Numbered from the stretch's first letter, positions 35,300-43,705 are shown. The stretch is 64,000 nt of DNA from an uncultured Bacteroidia bacterium (GCA_902782225.1 CACZMF010000002.1:153549-217548); one strand, 5' to 3'. Numbers and translations are program-made. The notes: generated from the letters alone by a model not told the origin.

Positions 35300-36211
35300 T
35301 TATGGCTCCTTGAAAGTGACCTCCAGGCCGTCTTCGGCGGCGCGGATGGGGTCGGGAAGCCCGGCGTTGATGTCTCGGGGATGGAGGCTCGAGGCCATGT
35401 GGGTGAGGTAGACCTTCTGGCCCGCCGGCATATGTAGACGCCCGGTTTTCAGCAGCACGCGGACGGTGTTGGCCACCGTGGCGGTGCTGGAATGGCAGTA
35501 GAGGCGGAAGTCGTCCGGGTCGGCCATGGTGGCTTCCATTATGAGGGCGGTGATGCCGTAGGCCTCGCGGTGGGCGTCGATGCCGGCAAGGCGGGCTGAA
35601 CGCCCCGGGATGCCGCTGGTGTCGGTGGCGTAGAGAAGCCGCACGCCGCCTTTCTCGATCAGGTAGATCTGGGACTCCTCCATCGCGTTTTCGGTGGGGT
35701 GGTTGGCAAGCAGGGGAGTGACGGCTATGTCGCCGGTTATCACCGGAGTGCCCACGTAGGTGGGGATGATTGCAGGCATCTCCACCCCGGCTTCCTTTGC
35801 CGCCTGGCGGTAGGCCTTCACGGCCACGTCGTACCAGCTGTGGTTGAGGTACACCCGTCTGACGCCTATCCTGAGGGCGGCGGAGGGCTGGAAGTGGTCG
35901 CTGTGGGAGTGGGTGTAGAAAATGGTGTCTATGCGGGTGCCCGGGGGCAGCATGTCGAGGGAGTCGTCGGTGAAGTCGATCAAGAAGCGGCCGTCCACGA
36001 GTATGCTGCTGTGCCGGCGGCCCTTGCCGGTGCGGCCTTTTCCACTGGCGGCGCCGGTGCCGAGGAACTTTACCCTCAGGCCGGCAGATTCCTCGCTGGC
36101 GCTCGGAATGACAGGGGCAGGGGCCAGTGAGGAAGGGGCCGCGAGGGCGGGGGTGGCAGCGGCGGCAACGGCAATGGTGGCGGCGCTTTTAAGAAAGTCT
36201 CTGCGTTTCAT
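35300..36211 (-). CDS. Tat-exported MBL-fold metallo-hydrolase with in-frame REP-like insert
   Basis: A 303-residue protein. The N-terminus MKRRDFLKSAATIAVAAA is a twin-arginine-like signal with Ala-rich core. The hydrolase part starts LRVKFLGTGAASGKG and carries the metal motif YTHSHSDHF (HxHxDH) near residue 105, then NHSWYDVA and later AGIDAHRE; it resembles PhnP-like phosphodiesterases. Substrate unknown. Residues 33-42 (PVIPSASEE) are encoded by a REP-like repeat placed between the signal peptide and the domain. The ATG at 36211 overlaps the tadA stop by four bases (ATGA); longer upstream starts add low-complexity Arg/Pro sequence. Confidence 0.84.
   Translation of the reverse strand: MKRRDFLKSAATIAVAAAATPALAAPSSLAPAPVIPSASEESAGLRVKFLGTGAASGKGRTGKGRRHSSILVDGRFLIDFTDDSLDMLPPGTRIDTIFYTHSHSDHFQPSAALRIGVRRVYLNHSWYDVAVKAYRQAAKEAGVEMPAIIPTYVGTPVITGDIAVTPLLANHPTENAMEESQIYLIEKGGVRLLYATDTSGIPGRSARLAGIDAHREAYGITALIMEATMADPDDFRLYCHSSTATVANTVRVLLKTGRLHMPAGQKVYLTHMASSLHPRDINAGLPDPIRAAEDGLEVTFKEP
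36086..36114 (-). repeat. REP-like GTCATTCCGAGCG element inside a coding sequence
   Basis: On the reverse strand the sequence is TGTCATTCCGAGCGCCAGCG then AGGAATCT, the same family as 6211-6236. It is translated in frame in the metallo-hydrolase. Confidence 0.7.
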
Positions 36212-36645
36212 CGTTTTTCTTTGAAAAATTCTGCTACGAGCCGGGAGCATTCTTCGGCGAGTACGCCGCCGGCCACTTCGGTCCTTGGGTGCAGCAGGGA
36301 AGGGGAGTAGAGGGAATAGCCGCGTTTCGGGTCGGGGGCGCCGAAGACTATCCGGGCGGTCTGGGCCCAGCAGAGGGCTGCCGCGCACATGGGACACGGC
36401 TCTACGGTCACGTATAACGTGCAGTCCTGCAGGTACTTGCCCCCGAGGGCCTCGGTCGCTGCGGTCAGCGCGATCATCTCGGCGTGGGCGGTGGGGTCGT
36501 GGAGGCGCTCGGTCATATTGTGCCCCCGGGCGATAATCCGTCCGCGGGCCACCACCACGGCTCCTATGGGCACCTCCCCCTCACTGCGGGCCGCCTGGGC
36601 CTCCCGCAGCGCTTCCTTCATATACTGTTCGTCAATAGATGACAT
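36208..36645 (-). CDS. tadA: tRNA-specific adenosine deaminase TadA
   Basis: A 145-residue zinc deaminase. HAEMIALTAA supplies the zinc His and the proton-shuttling Glu, and VEPCPMCAAAL supplies the two zinc cysteines. TadA converts A34 of tRNA-Arg(ACG) to inosine; the length is typical and the C-terminal helix (LAEECSRLVAEFFKEK) is present. A nucleoside or guanine deaminase is less likely given the length and motifs. Its 5' end overlaps the stop of the GDPD gene by 14 bases and its stop overlaps the metallo-hydrolase start, so GDPD-TadA-hydrolase form one unit. Confidence 0.9.
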   Translation of the reverse strand: MSSIDEQYMKEALREAQAARSEGEVPIGAVVVARGRIIARGHNMTERLHDPTAHAEMIALTAATEALGGKYLQDCTLYVTVEPCPMCAAALCWAQTARIVFGAPDPKRGYSLYSPSLLHPRTEVAGGVLAEECSRLVAEFFKEKR

Positions 36646-37474
36646 TCAACCAGGGGGCATTCTTTTCCAGCCAGGGCTTCATCGTGAACGGGATGTCCGT
36701 GCACATTGCGTCGGAGCCAAGGTAGGCGGCGAGCATGAAGTCTTCGATCTTGTGGGTGGGCCACAGGCTCACAATCATTCCTTCCTTGTGGGCCTTTTCC
36801 ACCATCTTGCGGGTGGTGCCATCAGTCTTGCATCCCATCACCCAGATGTCTTCCTTCTTGCAGGTCTCGATAGTCTCGTCGGTGACGCCTTTCGAAAAGA
36901 TAATCAGCAGGTTGGACTCGGGGCCCCTGCTCTTGAGGTCCGGGTGGGCCTGCTTCAGGTAGCGAAGGCCGCGAAGGTCGGAGGAAGTGAAACGGAGCAG
37001 GGAGTTTTTGGTGCGTATCGACATTGCCGCCTGGTACACGCGCTCCGCTACTTCTTCCACCAGCTCCTGGGGATAGAGTTCCTCCGGCTTGGTCTTGAGC
37101 TCGAATTCCACGTAGAGATTGTCCTTGTCCTGCAGGAACTCGATGAATTCGTCGAATTTCATCAGCTTGTTGCCCTGCTTGGTGCGGAGCTGCTCGATTT
37201 CGGCGGATGTCTTCTGCTCGAAGATGCCCGTGCCGTTGGTGGTGCGCTCGAGGGTGTGGTCGTGGGTGAGGTAGAGCACTCCGTCTTTGGTGCGGCGGAT
37301 GTCTGTCTCGAATCCTGTGTAGCCGGCGTCCCAGCTGTCCTGGAAGGCAATTGCAGTGTTCTCGTCCCTTTCGAGGCGGCCGCCCCTGTGGGAGAAAGCC
37401 CGGATGGTCTGCGTCTGGGCGAATGCGCCTGCGGCGAGGCAGAGCGCAAAAGTGATGGCAATTATTTTCTTCAT
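36632..37474 (-). CDS. exported glycerophosphodiester phosphodiesterase
   Basis: A 280-residue protein with signal peptide (MKKIIAITFALCLAAGAFAQ). The catalytic motifs of GDPD enzymes are intact: SHRGG (first His), ENTAIAFQDSWDAGYTGFE (metal Glu), TDIRRTKDGVLYLTHDHTLE (Asp and second His), then a TIM-barrel chain. It would cleave glycerophosphodiesters from lipid turnover in the periplasm, yielding glycerol-3-phosphate. The ATG at 37474 fits the signal peptide; a TATATTTG -7 box is six bases upstream, predicting an almost leaderless mRNA. Overlaps tadA by 14 bases. Confidence 0.9.
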   Translation of the reverse strand: MKKIIAITFALCLAAGAFAQTQTIRAFSHRGGRLERDENTAIAFQDSWDAGYTGFETDIRRTKDGVLYLTHDHTLERTTNGTGIFEQKTSAEIEQLRTKQGNKLMKFDEFIEFLQDKDNLYVEFELKTKPEELYPQELVEEVAERVYQAAMSIRTKNSLLRFTSSDLRGLRYLKQAHPDLKSRGPESNLLIIFSKGVTDETIETCKKEDIWVMGCKTDGTTRKMVEKAHKEGMIVSLWPTHKIEDFMLAAYLGSDAMCTDIPFTMKPWLEKNAPWLNVIY

Positions 37475-37480
37475 AGTTCC

Positions 37481-37488
37481 CAAATATA
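37481..37488 (-). promoter_or_regulatory. Bacteroidota -7 box (TATATTTG) for the GDPD-tadA unit
   Basis: The reverse strand reads TATATTTG six bases before the ATG at 37474. Confidence 0.6.
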
Positions 37489-37537
37489 GCCAAGAAGTTT
37501 GAAACTTTCAAAAAAAATCCCATATTTGTGTTTCAAT

Positions 37538-40135
37538 ATGAAACTTTTTCTGATCGACGGCCACGCGCTCGTTTTCAAGATGTATTATGCCTTCCTGGGG
37601 CGCCCCATGGTGAATTCCAAAGGGGTGGACACGTCCATACTCTTCGGCTTCACGAAGTATCTCCTGGAGTTGGTGGAGCGTGAAAAGCCCACCCATCTCG
37701 CCGTGAGTTTCGACCCGCCGGGAGGCACTTTCCGCAACAAGCTGTACCCTGAGTACAAGGCCAACCGGGCCGAAACTCCCCAGCTCATCATCGACGCCCT
37801 GGAGCCCCTGACCGCAATAGTCAAGGCGCTGGACATTCCGGTGCTGATGATTCCCGGATTCGAGGCTGACGACGTGATAGGCTCGATGGCCGTGCGCAGC
37901 GCCGCCGAAGGCCTGGAAGTCTATATGGTGACTCCCGACAAGGATTACGGGCAGCTGGTTTCCACGCACATCCACCAGTACAAGCCCGGAAAATCCGGCG
38001 CCGACAACGAGCTGCTCGGAGAGGCCGAGGTGTGCGAAAAGTGGGGGATAGACAACACCAGGCAGGTCATCGATATCCTGACCATATGCGGAGACTCCTC
38101 CGACAACGTGCCGGGAGTGCAGGGCGTCGGGCCCGTGGGCGCGTCGAAGCTGCTGAAAAAATACGGCTCCGTGGAGGCGATTTATGACCACCTGGACGAA
38201 CTCACGCCCCGCCAGCGCGACCTCTTCGAAGCCGCCCGCGGCCACATAGGCCTCTCGCGTGAACTTGTGACCATCAAGACCGACATCCCCCTGGAGGCGA
38301 CGGCGGCCGACATGGTGCTCGACCTGGCGTGGACTCCGGAAGTCGAGGCCCTCTTCAAACTATATGAATTCCCTTCCCTGATTCGCCTGGTGCGGAAGAT
38401 TTCCGACGAAATCGGCAGCGCCGGCCCCCAGGTTTTCCATGCGCCGCCGGTGCGCAGCGTCGAGGTCAAAAAGGTGGAGCCTGCGGCGATCACCGACTCC
38501 CGCGTAGCCGTCCACTATTGCGACGGGACGCTCTATGTGGCTGATTCCCACGGAGTCGCTTCCGCCCCGCCGGAATCGCTGAAGGACCTGCTTGCCGACC
38601 CTTCCCGCACGAAAGCCGGCATAGGGCTCAAGCAGCAGATGGAAGAGCTCTGCCTGCTGGGCTGTCCGCTCAAAGGTCGCCTCGAAGACATAGAGCTGCT
38701 GCATTATCTGCTGGGCCCCGAGCGCAGCCACAAGCTCGACTTCCTCGCCTCCACGGTGCTTGGAGTGGAGTTAACCGGCCATGCTGATATGGAGCAGGGC
38801 TCCCTGTTCGACGACGGCGAATCCGGCCCGGACCATTATCTCGAGGCGTCGGTACTGCTGCCGCTCGCGGATGCCCTGTTCGCCGAGATGGACCGCACCG
38901 ATCCCCGGCTGCGGGAACTCTACGACAGCATCGAGGAGCCCCTTTCCGGCGTGCTCGCCCGCATGGAGATGACCGGCGTCAAGGTGGACCTGAAAGTGCT
39001 CCGCGACTATGCCGACAGCCTTCGCGTGCAGGTGGCTGAAAAGGAGTCCGAAGTCCGGAGGCTGGCCGGTGAGCCGTCGCTGAACGTGAATTCACCCAAG
39101 CAGATAGGCGAAGTCCTATTTGAGAAGCTGAAGCTCGACCCGAAAGCCAAAAAGCCGAAGAAGGGCAACTGGCCGACGGACGAAAAGACGCTGCAGGACC
39201 TCTCCGGCCGCAGCCCCATCATAGAAGCCATCCTCGACTACCGCGGCCTCAAGAAGCTGCTCGGAACCTACATCGAGCCGTTCCCGTCATACGTGAGCCC
39301 GCGCGACGGCCGCGTCCACACCACCTTCAACCAGGCGCTGACCGCCACCGGCCGCCTGTCGAGCTCGAACCCCAACCTGCAGAACATCCCAATACGCACC
39401 GAGCAGGGCCGCGAAATCCGCAAGGCCTTCGTGCCGGAAGCCCCCGGAGCGGTGATAATGAGCGCCGACTATTCCCAGATCGAGCTGAGGATAATGGCCC
39501 ACCTGAGCGGTGACGAGCATCTTTGCGCCGCCTTCCGGGAGGGAATCGACATCCATGCCGCCACTGCTGCGAAAATCTTCCACATTCCCGTGGAGAAGGT
39601 CTCCGCCAACGAGAGGCGCATCGCCAAGACCGCCAACTTCGGCATAATGTACGGCATATCCGCGTTCGGACTCAGCCAGAACCTCGGCTGCTCCCGCACG
39701 GAGGCCGCCAAACTCATCGAAGACTACTTCGCGTCCTTCCCCAGCATACGGGGCTGGATCGATGCCACCCTCGCTTCCGCGCGCGCCAACGGCTACGTCG
39801 AGACGCTGATGGGCCGCCGCCGCTACGTGACCGATATCAACAGCGGCAATGCCACCGTGCGCGCATTTGCCGAACGCAACGCCGTCAACGCCCCTATCCA
39901 GGGCACCAGCGCCGACATCATCAAGCTGGCGATGGTGGCTGTGGACAGGCGCCTGCAGTCGATGCGCTCCCGCATGGTGCTCCAGATCCACGACGAACTC
40001 CTGCTGGAGGTGCCCTCAGACGAAATCGAGGCCGCGGCCGCAATGGTGTGCGAAGAAATGCAGGGGGTCATATCCCTGAATGTTCCACTCACAGTCGAAT
40101 GCAATTATGGCTCAAACTGGCTCGAAGCCCATTGA
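37538..40135 (+). CDS. polA: DNA polymerase I with degenerate proofreading domain
   Basis: An 865-residue family A polymerase for repair and Okazaki-fragment processing. The 5'-3' exonuclease domain is intact (LFLIDGHALVFKMYYAF; PGFEADDVIGSMA; TPDKDYGQLV). The polymerase motifs are present: motif A MSADYSQIELRIMAHL, motif B RRIAKTANFGIMYGISAFG, motif C LQIHDELLLEVP. The middle region (about 300-480) keeps the fold of the 3'-5' exonuclease, but the DxE of ExoI and the Asp of ExoII are not found, so proofreading is probably lost. The ATG at 37538 gives the conserved start. It overlaps the sigma-GH36 frame by 29 bases. Confidence 0.93.
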   Translation: MKLFLIDGHALVFKMYYAFLGRPMVNSKGVDTSILFGFTKYLLELVEREKPTHLAVSFDPPGGTFRNKLYPEYKANRAETPQLIIDALEPLTAIVKALDIPVLMIPGFEADDVIGSMAVRSAAEGLEVYMVTPDKDYGQLVSTHIHQYKPGKSGADNELLGEAEVCEKWGIDNTRQVIDILTICGDSSDNVPGVQGVGPVGASKLLKKYGSVEAIYDHLDELTPRQRDLFEAARGHIGLSRELVTIKTDIPLEATAADMVLDLAWTPEVEALFKLYEFPSLIRLVRKISDEIGSAGPQVFHAPPVRSVEVKKVEPAAITDSRVAVHYCDGTLYVADSHGVASAPPESLKDLLADPSRTKAGIGLKQQMEELCLLGCPLKGRLEDIELLHYLLGPERSHKLDFLASTVLGVELTGHADMEQGSLFDDGESGPDHYLEASVLLPLADALFAEMDRTDPRLRELYDSIEEPLSGVLARMEMTGVKVDLKVLRDYADSLRVQVAEKESEVRRLAGEPSLNVNSPKQIGEVLFEKLKLDPKAKKPKKGNWPTDEKTLQDLSGRSPIIEAILDYRGLKKLLGTYIEPFPSYVSPRDGRVHTTFNQALTATGRLSSSNPNLQNIPIRTEQGREIRKAFVPEAPGAVIMSADYSQIELRIMAHLSGDEHLCAAFREGIDIHAATAAKIFHIPVEKVSANERRIAKTANFGIMYGISAFGLSQNLGCSRTEAAKLIEDYFASFPSIRGWIDATLASARANGYVETLMGRRRYVTDINSGNATVRAFAERNAVNAPIQGTSADIIKLAMVAVDRRLQSMRSRMVLQIHDELLLEVPSDEIEAAAAMVCEEMQGVISLNVPLTVECNYGSNWLEAH

Positions 40136-42863
40136 TGAACTGGTGCGCCGGGCGATAATCGGCGACGGCACCGCATTCACGGCCCTATGGGACGCGAACA
40201 TCGATTCCATACGCTCCTACCTTCGCACCATAATGAAGCAGCTGGACTACTTCTACGTGGAGGACGTCTGCTCGAAGACCTTCGAAAAGGCTTTCCGGCA
40301 GATACGCTCCTTCGACCCGTCCCTCGGCCGTTTCGAGGTGTGGCTCAAAAGGATAGCCCACAACACGGCGCTCGATGTCATCGACCAGGAAACCCGCCGC
40401 CTGCGCGGTTATGTGTCGATCGACGACGAAGGCCGTTCGCTCAACGTGGCCGAGACCATAGGCGACGACGTGGACGACGCGCTGGAAGGAATCATCAAGA
40501 CCGAGGTGCGGGAGGAGACGGAACAGCTGGTGGAAGGCCTCCCGGAGCTTTACCGGGAAATCGCGCGTAAGCGCCTTATCGAAGGAATGCAATACAAAGA
40601 AATAGCCGAGGAGACGGGGATCGAACTCAACACGGTCCGCACCCGCATCCGACGCGCCAAACAAATGCTTGACAAAATGAAAAATCTCGTCATCGTGATC
40701 CTGGCGGCCCTCGGGCTCTCCCTGCAGGGCTTTGCCGCCGACTACCACTACATCAACGTGAGCACCGACCACAATTCCCTCGTCATGGTGGGCAAGGTCG
40801 GGGGTGCCCTCAGCTATCGCCACTACGGCCCGTCCGTGCGTTCGGCGTCCGATTTTACCGGATATGCAACCTACGCCGACTCCCATTCCGTGGGTGATCC
40901 GCAGATGTATCCCACGGCCGGAGGAAAGTTCGTCCTGGAGCCTGCGCTTGCCGTCACCTATCCCGACGGAGGCCTGAACACGGAGCTGATATATGAGACC
41001 AGCTACGTGGAAAAGCCGCAGGCGGGGGTGATCCGCACCCGCGTGCAGCTGAAGGATTCCAAGCAGCCTCTGGTCGTGTGCCTGGTGTTTGACGCCTACC
41101 AGGCGGAGGACGTGATCCTGGCCCACGCCGAGATTACTAACTGCGGCAAGAAGAGCGTGCTGCTGCGCAACTTCTACTCCTCCTGCATTCCCATCCTGTC
41201 CGAAAAATACACCCTGACCCACTTCAACGGTTCCTGGGCCCACGAGAACTACATCGAGACGGAGCGCCTGACCCACGGCATCAAGGTCGTCGAGTGCCGC
41301 GACGGCGTGCGCGCCACCCAGCGTTCGAACCCTTCGTTCATGCTGAGCCTCGATTCAGACACCCTAGACGAAACGCACGGAGATGTGATCGCCGGCGCCC
41401 TCCGCTGGAGCGGCAGCTACAGGCTTAATTTCCAGGTGGATGAGACGGGACGCCTTTACATCAGCTCGGGAATCCATCCCAACGGTGCTGAATACACCCT
41501 TGCCGGCGGTGCCACATTCACGACCCCCGACATGGTATGGACCTACAGCACCCAAGGTGCGGGCCAGGCCAGCCGCAACCTCCACGACTGGGCGCGCCGC
41601 TTCGGAATGTACGATTCTTCGATGCACTGCCCCATGCTGCTCAACAGCTGGGAAGGCGCCTATTTCTCGTTCAACACCAAGACCCTCACGGACATGATCG
41701 ACGATGCGGCCGGAATGGGCCTGGAGATGTTCGTGCTGGACGACGGATGGTTCGCCAACGGCGAGTATGCCCGCGACAACGACAAAGCCGGCCTCGGCGA
41801 CTGGGAACTCAATGAGAAGAAAATCCCGGAGGGCATAGGCTACCTGGCCGATTATGCCCACGCGAAGGGCCTGAAATTCGGCATATGGATCGAGCCCGAG
41901 ATGGTCAATCCCAAGTCGAACCTCTACCGGAAGCATCCCGAATGGGTGGTGGTGGAGAAGGGAAGGGAGGCCTATCCTGCCCGCAACCAGCTGCTTCTGG
42001 ACCTCAGCAACCCCGAGGTGCAGGACTTCGTGTTCGGCGTGTTCGACAGGACCATGCAGCTCGGCGACATCGACTACATCAAGTGGGACTGCAACCGCCA
42101 CGTCTTTAATGTCGGCTCCTCCAGCGAGAAGTACCAGGCCAATTTCTGGGTTGACTACATCAACGGCTTCTACGACGTGCTGCGCCGCATAAGGGAAAAG
42201 TATCCCAAGGTGATGCTCCAGTCCTGCTCGTCAGGCGGCGGCAGGATGGACTACGGCGTGCTCCAGTGGGCCAACGAGGTGTGGACCAGCGACAACACCG
42301 ACGCCAACAGCCGCGCCTTCATGCAGTACGGCGCCAGTCTCATCTATCCCGTGCAGATTCTCGGGTCGCACATTTCCGCCATTCCCAACCACCAGACCGG
42401 ACGTATCATTCCCCTCAAGTTCCGCTGCGACATGGCCGCGACCGCCCGCCTCGGAATGGAGATACAGCCCAAGCTTCTGAACGACGAGGAGAAAGAATAC
42501 GTGCGCAAGTACCTCGCTGCCTACAAGGAGTACCGCGACATCGTGTTCGACGGCGACCTCTACCGCGTCAGCTCTCCCTATGATGGCGGATATTACGCCC
42601 TGGCCTACGTGTCCAAAGACAAGAGCAAGGCCGTGTTCTTCGCCTTCTGCCTGCAGTACGAAAGCCGCAGCGTGGTCCCGAAGTTCCGTATCGGGGGACT
42701 GGACGGGACTGCCCGTTACAAGGTGACGGAAATCGCGCCCCAGCGTAAGTCCACCTGGGCGGACGGAAAGGTGCTGGGTGGCGATTTCCTCTCGTCATTC
42801 GGGATCAATATGGACCTCAAGCAGCCCTACCAGAGCGCTGTGCTGCTGCTCGAACGCCAATGA
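40107..42863 (+). CDS. single ORF joining an ECF sigma factor to a GH36 alpha-galactosidase
   Basis: An uninterrupted 918-codon frame with two unrelated parts. Residues 1-190 form an ECF sigma-70: region 2 (VRRAIIGDGTAFTALW, FYVEDVCSKTFEKAFRQIRS) and region 4 (QYKEIAEETGIELNTVRTRI). The rest, from residue 191 (base 40677), is a complete secreted GH36 enzyme with its own signal peptide. A sigma domain directly followed by a signal peptide makes little sense as one protein. The junction reads GACAAAATGAAA: with one A fewer the sigma frame would end AAA TGA, exactly overlapping the enzyme ATG, as other genes here do. So this is likely two coupled genes joined by a recent one-base insertion or a base-call error. 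No anti-sigma gene is adjacent. Confidence 0.75.
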   Translation: MAQTGSKPIDELVRRAIIGDGTAFTALWDANIDSIRSYLRTIMKQLDYFYVEDVCSKTFEKAFRQIRSFDPSLGRFEVWLKRIAHNTALDVIDQETRRLRGYVSIDDEGRSLNVAETIGDDVDDALEGIIKTEVREETEQLVEGLPELYREIARKRLIEGMQYKEIAEETGIELNTVRTRIRRAKQMLDKMKNLVIVILAALGLSLQGFAADYHYINVSTDHNSLVMVGKVGGALSYRHYGPSVRSASDFTGYATYADSHSVGDPQMYPTAGGKFVLEPALAVTYPDGGLNTELIYETSYVEKPQAGVIRTRVQLKDSKQPLVVCLVFDAYQAEDVILAHAEITNCGKKSVLLRNFYSSCIPILSEKYTLTHFNGSWAHENYIETERLTHGIKVVECRDGVRATQRSNPSFMLSLDSDTLDETHGDVIAGALRWSGSYRLNFQVDETGRLYISSGIHPNGAEYTLAGGATFTTPDMVWTYSTQGAGQASRNLHDWARRFGMYDSSMHCPMLLNSWEGAYFSFNTKTLTDMIDDAAGMGLEMFVLDDGWFANGEYARDNDKAGLGDWELNEKKIPEGIGYLADYAHAKGLKFGIWIEPEMVNPKSNLYRKHPEWVVVEKGREAYPARNQLLLDLSNPEVQDFVFGVFDRTMQLGDIDYIKWDCNRHVFNVGSSSEKYQANFWVDYINGFYDVLRRIREKYPKVMLQSCSSGGGRMDYGVLQWANEVWTSDNTDANSRAFMQYGASLIYPVQILGSHISAIPNHQTGRIIPLKFRCDMAATARLGMEIQPKLLNDEEKEYVRKYLAAYKEYRDIVFDGDLYRVSSPYDGGYYALAYVSKDKSKAVFFAFCLQYESRSVVPKFRIGGLDGTARYKVTEIAPQRKSTWADGKVLGGDFLSSFGINMDLKQPYQSAVLLLERQ
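40677..42863 (+). CDS. GH36 alpha-galactosidase (likely internal start)
   Basis: A 728-residue exported glycoside hydrolase starting at the ATG at 40677. The signal peptide is MKNLVIVILAALGLSLQGFA. The N-terminal beta domain is followed by the catalytic TIM barrel: nucleophile Asp in YIKWDCNRHV and the acid/base Asp in VWTSDNTDANSR, with LQSCSSGGGRMDYG between them, as in GH36 alpha-galactosidases. It would remove alpha-linked galactose from plant oligosaccharides or galactomannan in the periplasm. It lies in frame downstream of the sigma-factor sequence and overlaps rsmG by four bases (ATGA). Specificity within GH36 is inferred only. Confidence 0.88.
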   Translation: MKNLVIVILAALGLSLQGFAADYHYINVSTDHNSLVMVGKVGGALSYRHYGPSVRSASDFTGYATYADSHSVGDPQMYPTAGGKFVLEPALAVTYPDGGLNTELIYETSYVEKPQAGVIRTRVQLKDSKQPLVVCLVFDAYQAEDVILAHAEITNCGKKSVLLRNFYSSCIPILSEKYTLTHFNGSWAHENYIETERLTHGIKVVECRDGVRATQRSNPSFMLSLDSDTLDETHGDVIAGALRWSGSYRLNFQVDETGRLYISSGIHPNGAEYTLAGGATFTTPDMVWTYSTQGAGQASRNLHDWARRFGMYDSSMHCPMLLNSWEGAYFSFNTKTLTDMIDDAAGMGLEMFVLDDGWFANGEYARDNDKAGLGDWELNEKKIPEGIGYLADYAHAKGLKFGIWIEPEMVNPKSNLYRKHPEWVVVEKGREAYPARNQLLLDLSNPEVQDFVFGVFDRTMQLGDIDYIKWDCNRHVFNVGSSSEKYQANFWVDYINGFYDVLRRIREKYPKVMLQSCSSGGGRMDYGVLQWANEVWTSDNTDANSRAFMQYGASLIYPVQILGSHISAIPNHQTGRIIPLKFRCDMAATARLGMEIQPKLLNDEEKEYVRKYLAAYKEYRDIVFDGDLYRVSSPYDGGYYALAYVSKDKSKAVFFAFCLQYESRSVVPKFRIGGLDGTARYKVTEIAPQRKSTWADGKVLGGDFLSSFGINMDLKQPYQSAVLLLERQ

Positions 42864-43489
42864 GAAGCACTGAACAGGATTTCGGACGCGCGCTGGAGCT
42901 GTACCGCGAATGGAACGAGCGCATCAACGTGGTGTCCCGCAAAGACATAGACAGTCTTTACGGGCACCATATCCTGCATTCCCTTGCTATCGCCCGCTAT
43001 CTCGAGCTGCATTATCCCGAAGGGGTGCTGGACGGCGCCTCGGTGCTGGACCTCGGCACCGGCGGGGGCTTTCCCGGCATACCGCTGGCGGTGGAGTATC
43101 CGCAGGCGCGCTTCACTCTGTGCGACTCGATAGGGAAGAAGGTGCGCGTGGCTTCGGCCGTCGCGGAGGGGCTCGGGCTTGCGAACGTGCGCTGCGTGCA
43201 GGCACGGGCAGAGGAGCTCGGCGAGACTTTCGACTGGGTGGTCACCAGGGCTGTCGCCTCGCTTGACAAGCTCTACCCCTGGGTGAAAGGGCGTTTCCGC
43301 CGCAGCATCCTGTGCCTGAAGGGCGGGGACGTGCTCCAGGAAATTGCCGAAATGGGCCGCAAATGCGGTGTTTCTCCCGCCCGCGTGAGGGTCTGGAGCA
43401 TCGAAGATTGGCTTAATGACGAATATTTTAAAGAAAAATTTGTAATTGAGGTTGGAAAAGATTACCTTTGCCCTCCCAAATCTGATTAA
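42860..43489 (+). CDS. rsmG: 16S rRNA (guanine527-N7)-methyltransferase RsmG
   Basis: A 209-residue SAM-dependent methyltransferase. Family marks are WNERINVVSRKDIDSLYGHH and HSLAIARY near the start, and the SAM loop LDLGTGGGFPGIPLAV at about residues 65-80, then VTRAVASLDKL. RsmG methylates G527 in 16S rRNA. Length matches the family. The start overlaps the stop of the alpha-galactosidase by four bases (ATGA). A -7 box for rpmH lies inside its 3' end. Confidence 0.95.
   Translation: MRSTEQDFGRALELYREWNERINVVSRKDIDSLYGHHILHSLAIARYLELHYPEGVLDGASVLDLGTGGGFPGIPLAVEYPQARFTLCDSIGKKVRVASAVAEGLGLANVRCVQARAEELGETFDWVVTRAVASLDKLYPWVKGRFRRSILCLKGGDVLQEIAEMGRKCGVSPARVRVWSIEDWLNDEYFKEKFVIEVGKDYLCPPKSD
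43463..43470 (+). promoter_or_regulatory. Bacteroidota -7 box (TACCTTTG) for rpmH
   Basis: TACCTTTG at the 3' end of rsmG, 34 bases before the rpmH ATG. Confidence 0.58.
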
Positions 43490-43504
43490 TTAAACAAATA
43501 AGAT

Positions 43505-43657
43505 ATGAAACGTACATACCAACCCTCCAACCGCAAGAGAGTCAACAAGCACGGATTCCGTGAGCGCATGAGCACTCCCAACGGACGTCGCGTCCTTGCG
43601 GCCCGCCGTCGTCACGGCCGGAAGAAACTGTCGGTTTCTTCTGAAGACAGGTTCTAG
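43505..43657 (+). CDS. rpmH: 50S ribosomal protein L34
   Basis: A 50-codon gene, [20 protein letters not shown] at the start and [19 protein letters not shown] near the end, which is the typical L34 sequence. It is a small basic protein of the large ribosomal subunit. The gene is flanked by its own -7 box in the 3' end of rsmG and by a terminator, so it is transcribed on its own. rpmH is not next to rnpA or dnaA here. Confidence 0.97.
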   Translation: MKRTYQPSNRKRVNKHGFRERMSTPNGRRVLAARRRHGRKKLSVSSEDRF

Positions 43658-43664
43658 AACCTTC

Positions 43665-43692
43665 CGCCTCCCCAGCAGGGAGGCGTTTTTTT
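43665..43692 (+). terminator. Rho-independent terminator after rpmH
   Basis: An 8-bp GC-rich stem CGCCTCCC/GGGAGGCG is followed by seven T. Confidence 0.85.
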
Positions 43693-43705
43693 ATGTTTTT
43701 TTTCG

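Noticed and set aside
36212-36397. Upstream extension of the metallo-hydrolase gene
   Set aside because: It is antisense-free but lies within tadA in another frame and adds Arg/Pro-rich sequence before a good Tat-like signal.
37530-37537. A -7-like CATATTTG before polA
   Set aside because: It differs at the first T of TAnnTTTG and I could not support it beyond resemblance.
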